Of a DNA stretch of 64,000 nt, positions 57,763-64,000 are shown piece by piece. The stretch lies in the NCBI RefSeq assembly GCF_028898945.1, contig NZ_CP118607.1, forward strand, positions 2,838,001 to 2,902,000, read 5' to 3'. Numbering within the stretch: position 1 is the stretch's first letter; the number at the start of each line of letters is the position of its first letter. The DNA comes from Pseudomonas sp. PSKL.D1. GTDB lineage: Bacteria; Pseudomonadota; Gammaproteobacteria; Pseudomonadales; Pseudomonadaceae. A model generated the notes under the pieces. The model ran no database searches. It saw nothing but the letters and a program-made list of their open reading frames with translations, and was not told the origin of the DNA. Both the position numbers and the translations under genes were made by a program.

Positions 57763-58671
57763 ATGATCACCAGCAAGCGCGGTGCCACGATGTCTGGCCT
57801 GTTGGCAATCGCTATGTGGAGTATGTCGATCGCGTTGATTCGCAGCATCAGTTCGACGTTTGGCCCGGCAGGGGGAGCGGCGCTGATCTACACGCTGGGC
57901 ACGATCCTGTTGCTGGTGTTGCTTGGCAAACCGAGGTTGAGGTCTACGCCTTGGCTCTACCTGGTCGTGGGCGGTGCACTGTTCGTCACTTACGACGTCA
58001 GCATGTCCCTGGCGTTGGGCTACGCCACCACCGATACACAGGCGGTCGAGGTCAGCATCGTGAACTACCTGTGGCCTTGCCTCACGGTAGTGATCTCGAT
58101 CTGGATGAACGGCCAACGCGCGCGCTGGATGATCGTCCCGGGCACGATGCTGGCCATATTCGGCATTTTGTGGGGCGTGGCAGGCGACGGGCTTTCACTG
58201 GAGCGGTTGGCAGCGAGTGTCGAGTCCAACCCCGTGGCCTTTGGTTTGGCCTTCGTCTGTGCACTCAGCTTCTCGCTGTACTGCAACATCACGCGTCGCT
58301 ACGCCGGGGCAGGCAATCAGGTCGTGCTGTTTTTCATGCTGACCACTGCTGCGCTTTGGACCAAGTACGCCCTGAGCGATGAGCAGCTTCACGGATTCAG
58401 CCTGGCAAGCAGTGTTGAGCTTGCGGTCGCGGCGCTTGCTGTTGGCGGGGGGTATGCGTTGTGGAACCACGGCATCACACGAGGCAACCTGACTTTGCTG
58501 GCTACAGCCTCTTACTTCGCACCGGTGCTCTCGGCCGCATTTGCTGCGATCTGGCTGGGCGCGAACCTTACCGTGCAGTTCTGGCAGGGCGCTGTTCTGG
58601 TCACTGCCGGTTCGCTGCTGTGCTGGTACGCCACCCGGGAACTTGCACCCAGCGCTGAAGCGCAGGCTTGA
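57763..58671 (+). CDS. EamA/DMT-family transporter (YddG-like)
   Basis: 302 residues, 10 predicted transmembrane segments. It resembles the aromatic amino acid exporter YddG (VNYLWPCLTVVISIWMNGQRAR, ESNPVAFGLAFVCALSFSLYCNITRRYA, ATASYFAPVLSAAFAAIWLG). It sits 121 bp after dddP in the same direction, with its own ribosome site (GAGGTTAGGTA). It may export a product or analogue of the island's metabolism, or be unrelated. Confidence 0.85.
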   Translation: MITSKRGATMSGLLAIAMWSMSIALIRSISSTFGPAGGAALIYTLGTILLLVLLGKPRLRSTPWLYLVVGGALFVTYDVSMSLALGYATTDTQAVEVSIVNYLWPCLTVVISIWMNGQRARWMIVPGTMLAIFGILWGVAGDGLSLERLAASVESNPVAFGLAFVCALSFSLYCNITRRYAGAGNQVVLFFMLTTAALWTKYALSDEQLHGFSLASSVELAVAALAVGGGYALWNHGITRGNLTLLATASYFAPVLSAAFAAIWLGANLTVQFWQGAVLVTAGSLLCWYATRELAPSAEAQA

Positions 58672-58695
58672 ACGCGTTATTTTGATACCGACGCG

Positions 58696-58890
58696 TTACA
58701 AGGGGGAGGTTGCTGCCCAGGACATGTTTTCCAGGATGGCGGCCTGGGTGCTCGGGGGCAGGGTAGGCCAGTACTTGAAGGCCAGGAAATACCCAAGACC
58801 CGCGATGATGTAAATCAGAAGGGCACAGGCTGGGATGACATAACGAACGCTGTAGATGAGGCCAGCGGTCTTTCTCAGAATTTCGGTCAT
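58696..58890 (-). CDS. Small membrane protein, hypothetical (64 aa)
   Basis: 64 residues with one clear transmembrane helix (YVIPACALLIYIIAGLGYFLAF, about residues 17-38) and polar ends (MTEILRKTAGL, PPSTQAAILENMSWAATSPL). No strong ribosome site was seen before the ATG. It converges with the YddG-like gene. Function unknown; it could be non-coding. Confidence 0.4.
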   Translation of the reverse strand: MTEILRKTAGLIYSVRYVIPACALLIYIIAGLGYFLAFKYWPTLPPSTQAAILENMSWAATSPL

Positions 58891-59055
58891 GATGAGGGTT
58901 GCACAGGGGGCGATTGAAGGGGGAGCACTTTATGGTCTTGTATATTAGCAAGCTAAGCAATTATAGAGACAGTGGCATTGTGTCACATGCCCGTTAAATA
59001 AAGGGCAATTACAGAGCAAGCGATAGTTACCTGGAGCCATGAATGGATGTGCTGA

Positions 59056-59688
59056 ATGCGATGTGTCGACTTGCCGGTGTCCGTGGGCCATCTGCTCATC
59101 ATTCCGTCGCTCATGGAGTTCCAGCAACGCTACCCTGGGATCGAGTTGACGCTGGGTACCAGTGATAAACCGGTCGACCTGATCAGCGAAGGTGTCGATT
59201 GCGTCGTGAGGCTTGGCGCCCTGGAAGATTCCAGCCTGATTGCAAGCGGGATTGGTTATCTACCCATGGTGACGTGCGCGTCTCCAGCGTACCTGGCTCG
59301 ACATGGGGTGCCCGAGTGCGTGGGGGATCTGAGCGAACACGTTGCGGTGAACTATTTCTCGGGCAGTAACCCTCGTACGCTGGAATGGTTATTTGTTGAC
59401 GACGATGAAATTCAGACCGTGCGGGTCAGGTCGGCAATCAACGTGAATGACACGCAGGGCTTCGTCGCATCAGCCCTTGCCGGGTTCGGCCTGATCCAAG
59501 GCCCAGCGCTCAATGTTCAGGCACATCTTGATTCCGGCGCGCTGGTGCGGGTAATGCAGAATTGCCCGGTACCCGCCAAGCGTGTCTCGATCCTGTACCC
59601 CCATCGTGAACTGATGCCGCCGACGGTTGAGGTCTTCGTTGCATGGCTTCGGTCGCTGATGGCTGAGAAGGGCTTGATCCAGCCTTGA
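59056..59688 (+). pseudogene. 5'-truncated LysR regulator fragment
   Basis: The open frame gives only the effector-binding domain of a CrgA-type LysR protein (VDLPVSVGHLLIIPSLMEFQQRYPG at the start, then DCVVRLGALEDSSLIASGIGYLPM, and the C-terminal VEVFVAWLRSL). The DNA-binding winged helix (~90 residues) is missing, and the sequence just upstream of 59058 has a stop (TGA at 59053) and no LysR similarity. It is a remnant left by a deletion or recombination. Confidence 0.82.
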
Positions 59689-59799
59689 TTGGTAATTTTG
59701 GGATACCAGTCTGTAACTCCGACGCGTCTTTTTCTCTGCCTTGCGGCTCGGTAATTTTGAGCTTTGAGCATTTGCAAGAGGAACAGAGACATGTCAAAG

Positions 59800-60014
59800 G
59801 TTGTTCGATTTGGCACGTGGTTTGAAGTCAGCACCTCATTTGTTTTCGGGTCGCTGTCGCCACTGTAGAGACGATAATCATAAGCTGTGTAACCCAGCAG
59901 CAGGTTGGATACGCTGAGCGCCTCAACCGCCAGCGAGAATGAGGTGAGAGCGAAACCAGGAAACAGAATGAAGCCAACGCGCCTTACAGGGGGCTGCGGT
60001 TGCGTTTTTTGCAT
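59800..60014 (-). pseudogene. 3'-truncated GlxA-family regulator fragment
   Basis: From an ATG at 60014 the frame encodes the beginning of a GlxA/DJ-1 domain (RRVGFILFPGFALTSFSLAVEALSVSNLLLGYTAYDYRLYSGDSDP), then loses family resemblance after about NEVLTSNHVPN (near 59805). The frame stays open to 59517, but that part is antisense to the LysR fragment. The AraC HTH is gone. The original gene was probably a betaine/carnitine-type regulator. Confidence 0.72.
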
Positions 60015-60372
60015 GGCATGAATATCTCTGGCAGGACGTTCAAAGCAAACAGGGGATATTTGAATGTCAGCACAAGCTGTCTGGGCACCAGCCTGACAGT
60101 AATGCAGCCTGTACGCATGGATCAAGGTGTACAGAAGACTCGAGAGCAGCGTCAGTAAGCCCAGTTGCGGATTGTAACGCTCAAACAGAATACCAGATTT
60201 AACATAATCATCATTATGCGCACATTCGTATACACCGCTGAATGCCGACATGCTCAGATCCAAAAATGCAGCACGCACAAAATCCGCACATTGTTTGATC
60301 CTGGTTAAGGTTTCTGCCAATGACTTCCCGCATGCTCATGGCTCGGTATCCTCTTATCGCGGGAGGCTCCAC
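60015..60372. other. Intergenic stretch without recognisable gene (358 bp)
   Basis: No credible coding frame is seen apart from extensions of the neighbours. The middle is AT-rich (60170-60230) and presumably contains the hldD promoter; GGGAGG at 60360-60365 is its ribosome site. It may also hold the promoter of the truncated GlxA gene. Confidence 0.5.
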
Positions 60373-61404
60373 ATGACGCTCATCGTAACCGGCGCTGCCG
60401 GCTTCATTGGCAGCAACTTGATTCAGGCGCTGAACCAGCGTGGCGAAACCAACGTCATCGCCGTTGACGACCTGACTGATGGCGACAAGTTTCGCAACCT
60501 GGCAGACAGCGACATCGCTGATTACCTGGATAAAGATGATTTTCTTGAGCGCTTCAGCCGTGGCCAGTTTGGCAAGGTGCGCGCAGTGCTTCATCAAGGC
60601 GCTTGCTCGAGCACCGTCGAAGGCAACGGCCGCTTCATGATGGACAATAACTACCGCTTTAGCCGGGATTTGCTGCAGTCGGCTCAAGCCCAACAAATTC
60701 CGATGCTTTATGCTTCGTCTGCCGCCGTGTACGGCGCCGGGCAGGATTTTCGCGAGCAGCGTCAGTGTGAGCGCCCACTGAACGTTTATGGCTACTCCAA
60801 GTTTCTGTTCGATCAGTATGTTAGGCGTCAGTTGCAGGCGTCATGCAGCCAGATCGTGGGCCTGCGTTACTTCAACGTTTATGGGCCGCGTGAACAGCAC
60901 AAAGGCACAATGGCGTCTGTTGCCCTGCATTGCTACAACCAGTATCAAGCGCATGGCGCTGTTCAATTGTTTGGCAGCTATGGAGATTATCCTGCAGGTG
61001 GGCATTTACGAGACTTCGTTGCTGTAGACGATGTCGTGCGGGTCAATCTGTTCTTTCTGGATCACCCGGGCCTGAGCGGAATTTTCAATGTTGGTAGCGG
61101 CCGCGCTCAGTCTTTCAATGACATAGCATTGGCGGTCATCAACAGGCTTCGCCTGGCGCGCGATGAGCCACCTGTTTCGCTGCAAGTGGCATTGCGTGAC
61201 AAACTCTTGAGTTACAGTGAATTTCCTGTGCATCTTCGCGGTAAATATCAGTGCTACACCTGTGCCGACCTGAAGCGTTTGCGTGATGCGGGTTACCGGG
61301 CGGCAACCCTGACGGTTGAGCAAGGCATCAACCGTTACTGTGATGAGTTATTGGCCAATCGCGCCGCTGCTCCCTCCCCGGTGGCGCACGGTTTTGCCGC
61401 TTGA
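60373..61404 (+). CDS. hldD: ADP-L-glycero-D-manno-heptose 6-epimerase (HldD/RfaD)
   Basis: 343 residues. An N-terminal Rossmann fold ([24 protein letters not shown]), the family block [28 protein letters not shown], catalytic-type Tyr and Lys in [15 protein letters not shown], and [22 protein letters not shown] are all characteristic. It converts ADP-D-glycero-D-manno-heptose to the L-glycero form for lipopolysaccharide inner core. The ATG at 60373 has GGGAGG upstream; the extension to 60250 is not homologous. Monocistronic here. Confidence 0.93.
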   Translation: MTLIVTGAAGFIGSNLIQALNQRGETNVIAVDDLTDGDKFRNLADSDIADYLDKDDFLERFSRGQFGKVRAVLHQGACSSTVEGNGRFMMDNNYRFSRDLLQSAQAQQIPMLYASSAAVYGAGQDFREQRQCERPLNVYGYSKFLFDQYVRRQLQASCSQIVGLRYFNVYGPREQHKGTMASVALHCYNQYQAHGAVQLFGSYGDYPAGGHLRDFVAVDDVVRVNLFFLDHPGLSGIFNVGSGRAQSFNDIALAVINRLRLARDEPPVSLQVALRDKLLSYSEFPVHLRGKYQCYTCADLKRLRDAGYRAATLTVEQGINRYCDELLANRAAAPSPVAHGFAA

Positions 61405-61410
61405 AAAGTT

Positions 61411-61444
61411 ATAACTACACTAAATAGTCATTTAGTGTAGTTAT
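61411..61444. terminator. AT-rich perfect hairpin between convergent genes
   Basis: ATAACTACACTAAAT and ATTTAGTGTAGTTAT form a 15-bp perfect inverted repeat with loop AGTC. It sits 7 bp after the hldD stop and 14 bp before the stop of the convergent receiver gene. The stem is unusually AT-rich for a terminator and has no T run; it could instead be a protein-binding site. Confidence 0.5.
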
Positions 61445-61457
61445 ATAAACGCAGTAT

Positions 61458-61865
61458 TCATCGCTCAGCCACTTGCCCCATCAGTTGCCACGCTTTTTCG
61501 GACAAGGCCTTTAAACTGAACGGTTTGAGCATCAACTGCTGCGCGGGCACATCGTTGGTCGCATGCAGATACCCGGTCACAAACAATACCGGCAGTTCCG
61601 GGCGTATTTGCAATACCCTGTCCGCCAGTTGCCAGCCGTCTATCGCTCCGGGCAGGCCGATGTCAGTAATTAGCAGATCTACTTCACTGTGCCTGTGTAA
61701 TTGCTCAAGGGCCGCCGCGCCCGCCATTGCCTGAACGACCTTGAAGCCACTGTCTTCCAGCGTTTCCGCCATGACTTGGCGCATCGTGTGCTCGTCCTCC
61801 ACCAGCAAGATCGTCCCGCCCCGGTGCGCTTTAACCGTGGCAGTTTCGTCCGATGCGGTGCGCAA
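61458..61865 (-). CDS. Receiver-domain part of a frameshifted hybrid histidine kinase
   Basis: 135 residues carrying one CheY-like receiver: acidic pocket VEDEHT, phospho-acceptor Asp in DLLITDIGLPG, Thr in PVLFVTGYL, and Lys in LMLKPFSLKAL. The frame upstream of 61865 continues in sense as TVDLYLPRYLAQASQLRTA, the normal end of a histidine-kinase ATPase domain leading into a receiver. The receiver is therefore the C-terminus of the kinase encoded by the overlapping gene at 61831-63300, separated by a frameshift near 61923-61933. Alone it may be translated from an internal start, but its phosphorylation role is uncertain. Confidence 0.78.
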   Translation of the reverse strand: MRTASDETATVKAHRGGTILLVEDEHTMRQVMAETLEDSGFKVVQAMAGAAALEQLHRHSEVDLLITDIGLPGAIDGWQLADRVLQIRPELPVLFVTGYLHATNDVPAQQLMLKPFSLKALSEKAWQLMGQVAER

Positions 61866-63300
61866 TTGGCTGGCTTGCGCAAGGTAACGAGGCAGATAAA
61901 GGTCTACTGTGGTCCCCTTGCCCGCTTTCTACGTGGCCGCCTGATTGTTGAGCGAAACCGTAAATCATCGACAGGCCAAGGCCCGTCCCCTGCCCTGCGG
62001 GTTTGGTAGTAAAGAAGGGTTCGAATGCATGCGAGGCTGTTTCGGGGGGCATACCGATGCCGGTATCGATCACCCTCAGATGTACGTAATGGCCGGGTAG
62101 CAGATCGGTAGCCTGGGGGCTCTGCGCGTCCACCGCAACGTTGCTGGCTTTAAGGGTAATCTGGCCGCCGCTCGGCATGGCGTCGCGGGCATTGTTACAC
62201 AGGTTCAGCAGTGCATTTTCAAGCTGCGCTGCGTCTACGTAAGCCTGCCATAATGCTTGGTTGCCCAGAATTCGGACATCAATTGCCGGGCCGAGCGTAG
62301 GGGCAATGAGTTCACTCATGCCCTCCAGCACGGTCATCACATCCACGGCCCTTGGGCTAAGCGCCTGGCGGCGGGAAAATGCCAACAATCGGTGCGTTAA
62401 CGTAGCTGCACGGCTCACGTTGCCCTGGCAGACGGCCAGGTGTTTGTCCACCTCGGCCAATTGGCCCTCAGCAAGGCGATGACACGCCAGCTCCAGTGAG
62501 CCGGAAATGCTGCCGAGCAAGTTATTGAAGTCATGAGCCAGGCCACCGGTGAGCTGGCCCACAGCCTCCATTTTTTGCGATTGGCGCAAGCGCTCTTCCA
62601 CAGCCATCAGTTCGTGGGTGCGGGTAGCCACCCGTTGCTCGAGGGTGTCGTTGAGTTCTTGCAGGCGCCCCTCTGTGGCTCTGAGCTCGTTGCAGGCGCG
62701 CTCCAGTGCTTGCTCACGGCTGCGCAACGCCTCTTCAGCCAGCGTGCGTTCGAGCAGGTCGGCAGCCGTGCGGGCGAGAATATCCAGCAGCCTCAAAACC
62801 CGTTCGGAAGGCTGGTGTGGCTCGCACCAGTGGTTGGACATCATGCCCAGTAGCCGACCGGTTCGCGACACCAGCGGCGTGGTTTGCGCCGCCCGGATGC
62901 CAGCGTCTCGAAATGCCTGAAGCTCCGGGGTGCCGGCAATATCGCTCCATTGCTCGAAGTCGGCGATGACCGCTCGCTTGCCTTGGCGCAGTGCCAGCCC
63001 ACAACTGCTCAGCGCATTCTGGTTGACCCACTTCCAAAAAGCTTCCGCGTCGGCCGACAAGCCGCGTGAGCACAGCAACTGCAGCTCACCTGCATGCCCC
63101 GACGGGTCGTCCGGCGGGCAAAGCACCTGCATCGTGGCAAACTGGGAGCCGGTGATGGTGGCCGCCGCATCAATGATATGGCGGTACAGCATCTGCCGGT
63201 CCTGTTCGCCAATGAGCGCCACGCTGATGCTGTGCAACAACTCGATATCAGACATGCCGGGCTGCAAAGCCGCTGGCGAGCGCTGGGCAGATGTCATCAT
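61831..63300 (-). CDS. GAF-domain sensor histidine kinase, N-terminal part of a frameshifted hybrid kinase
   Basis: 489 residues. A GAF sensor domain (residues ~15-180, LLHSISVALIGEQDRQMLYRHIIDAA, TTPLVSRTGRLLGMMSNHW) precedes a coiled-coil linker (EEALRSREQALERACNELRATEGRLQELNDTLEQRVATRTHEL). A HisKA H-box (GQLTGGLAHDFNNLLGSISG) and HATPase N, G1 and G2 boxes follow (LENALLNLCNNARDAM, IDTGIGMP, GTGLGLSMIYGF). After GGHV the family sequence breaks off into an unrelated tail (SGQGDHSRPLSASLPC). In a different frame it resumes with AGKGTTVDLYLPRYLAQASQ. An 11-bp deletion near 61923-61933 explains this. Start at 63300 (GGGAACCGCA upstream). Confidence 0.82.
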   Translation of the reverse strand: MMTSAQRSPAALQPGMSDIELLHSISVALIGEQDRQMLYRHIIDAAATITGSQFATMQVLCPPDDPSGHAGELQLLCSRGLSADAEAFWKWVNQNALSSCGLALRQGKRAVIADFEQWSDIAGTPELQAFRDAGIRAAQTTPLVSRTGRLLGMMSNHWCEPHQPSERVLRLLDILARTAADLLERTLAEEALRSREQALERACNELRATEGRLQELNDTLEQRVATRTHELMAVEERLRQSQKMEAVGQLTGGLAHDFNNLLGSISGSLELACHRLAEGQLAEVDKHLAVCQGNVSRAATLTHRLLAFSRRQALSPRAVDVMTVLEGMSELIAPTLGPAIDVRILGNQALWQAYVDAAQLENALLNLCNNARDAMPSGGQITLKASNVAVDAQSPQATDLLPGHYVHLRVIDTGIGMPPETASHAFEPFFTTKPAGQGTGLGLSMIYGFAQQSGGHVESGQGDHSRPLSASLPCASQPIAHRIGRNCHG

Positions 63301-63362
63301 TGCGGTTCCCGTAAGAGCTACGCTGGTGCACAAGCGTAGCAATAAAAGGCACGGCTACACAG

Positions 63363-64000
63363 TCATGCCAGGCCGCCAAAACGCTTGTAGAAGTTCTCGT
63401 TCACATCGGGCAGTGGGCCATCGGCGGTTTCAAGCGCCGCATTCAGCCACGTTTCCGCCTTGGCAAATACCAAACGGTACAGATTACGGCACAATTGCCG
63501 CGCTGCCCGGCCTTCCCAGTCGCCAGGCAACAGCTCGTCCGGCAGTTGCGGGTCGCGCAACAACAGCCGGCGGTACTCGTGAATCAGCAAAGTACGAGCC
63601 AGGAAGCAGTCCTGGGCATCTAGCTCGTCCTGCTCTTTCAAGCCTTGCCACAACGGCCGGAACAGCTGGATGAATTCGCTGTACTGCTGGCCCAGCTCAT
63701 CGATGCGCCAGCTTTCGCGCACTTGTGCGCGCATGGCCTTGGAGGCGAGCACCTCCTGGGTATGGGTATCGAACACAATGCTGTCGTCACTGGCCTCGAG
63801 TTCACGCAGGGTAGCCGCCAGGTCAGTGCGGTCCGCCCGAGGGCAACCGAGGACGTTCGGGGCCATCACACCAAAACCTTGCCATTCCAGTTCTTCGCGT
63901 ACGGCCTTGCGCTTGGCGGCTTCCAGTTGAGAAAGCAGTACCAGCGTCCATGCACCGTCCCAGGCCGGCTGGCTAGGGCTGTACACCCGCTTGAAGGCTT
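63363..64000 (-). CDS. paaX: PaaX, phenylacetyl-CoA-responsive repressor (partial, N-terminus outside window)
   Basis: The visible 212 residues cover the central and C-terminal PaaX domains. Agreement with E. coli PaaX is clear: YSPSQPAWDGAWTLVLL, WQGFGVMAPNVLG, YSEFIQLFRPLW, LLIHEYRRLLLRDPQLPDELLPGDWEGRAARQLC, and the terminal FYKRFGGL. It represses the phenylacetate degradation (paa) genes and is released by phenylacetyl-CoA. The frame is open through the window edge at 64000; an internal GTG at 63986 is not a start. The paa cluster probably continues beyond the window. Confidence 0.9.
   Translation of the reverse strand, partial: AFKRVYSPSQPAWDGAWTLVLLSQLEAAKRKAVREELEWQGFGVMAPNVLGCPRADRTDLAATLRELEASDDSIVFDTHTQEVLASKAMRAQVRESWRIDELGQQYSEFIQLFRPLWQGLKEQDELDAQDCFLARTLLIHEYRRLLLRDPQLPDELLPGDWEGRAARQLCRNLYRLVFAKAETWLNAALETADGPLPDVNENFYKRFGGLA

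Overview
The window is high-GC chromosomal DNA from a Pseudomonas, most likely of the P. putida group. The evidence is the P. putida-type REP elements (a GGAGCGGATTTATCCGC core in inverted pairs), the RES-Xre toxin-antitoxin pair, a KatB-type catalase, hldD and paaX, and the gene style overall. No rRNA, tRNA, CRISPR array or complete insertion sequence was seen. Most of the window is accessory catabolic DNA dense in regulators.

Layout. 1-4.8 kb: the N-terminal part of a CadC-like regulator, an NmrA-like reductase, a secreted cupin and an EmrA/EmrB-type efflux pair. 4.7-13.4 kb: a uptake and catabolism module consisting of a gamma-glutamyltransferase-like enzyme, a GntR regulator, a CodA-like amidohydrolase and a Liv-type ABC importer whose permease and both ATPases are fused. 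A double GCTAGC operator with identical 21-bp spacing lies in front of both transcription units. 13.4-15.6 kb: ACT-domain protein, peroxiredoxin, zinc alcohol dehydrogenase. 15.8-33.8 kb: an organosulfur scavenging region with a four-rhodanese sulfurtransferase, 3-mercaptopropionate dioxygenase, two SsuD-like and one DszA/NtaA-like flavin monooxygenases, an orphan SsuA-like binding protein, a TonB receptor, a complete Dpp-like ABC importer, a class II aldolase-like protein, a DszC/SfnC-like acyl-CoA dehydrogenase homologue and a LysR regulator. 33.9-40.5 kb: quinone oxidoreductase plus semialdehyde dehydrogenase with a divergent LysR, KatB, and RES-Xre. 41-46.9 kb: a tyrosinase operon (type-3 copper protein, large unknown protein, secreted mono-heme cytochrome) with a divergent Lrp-type regulator. 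46.9-49.9 kb: a MITE, a PotE-like transporter, a DUF3053 lipoprotein, ArfB.

50-58.7 kb is the most interesting part: an MFS transporter, a GlxA-type AraC regulator, two related LysR regulators, a GbcA/CntA-like Rieske oxygenase, an M24-family protein that matches the DMSP lyase DddP down to every metal ligand and catalytic residue I know of, and a YddG-like exporter. Three copies of an ATAAC-N5-GTTAT palindrome link the first LysR promoter with the second LysR-dddP promoter. I infer a compact island for an onium compound (DMSP and/or a betaine) that has not to my knowledge been described in this genus. The organosulfur genes 20-30 kb away could use the products (DMS, mercaptopropionate), but that connection is speculative.

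58.7-60.4 kb is a scar holding a LysR fragment and a GlxA fragment that converge. The window ends with hldD, a hybrid histidine kinase split by a probable 11-bp deletion, and the C-terminal part of paaX.
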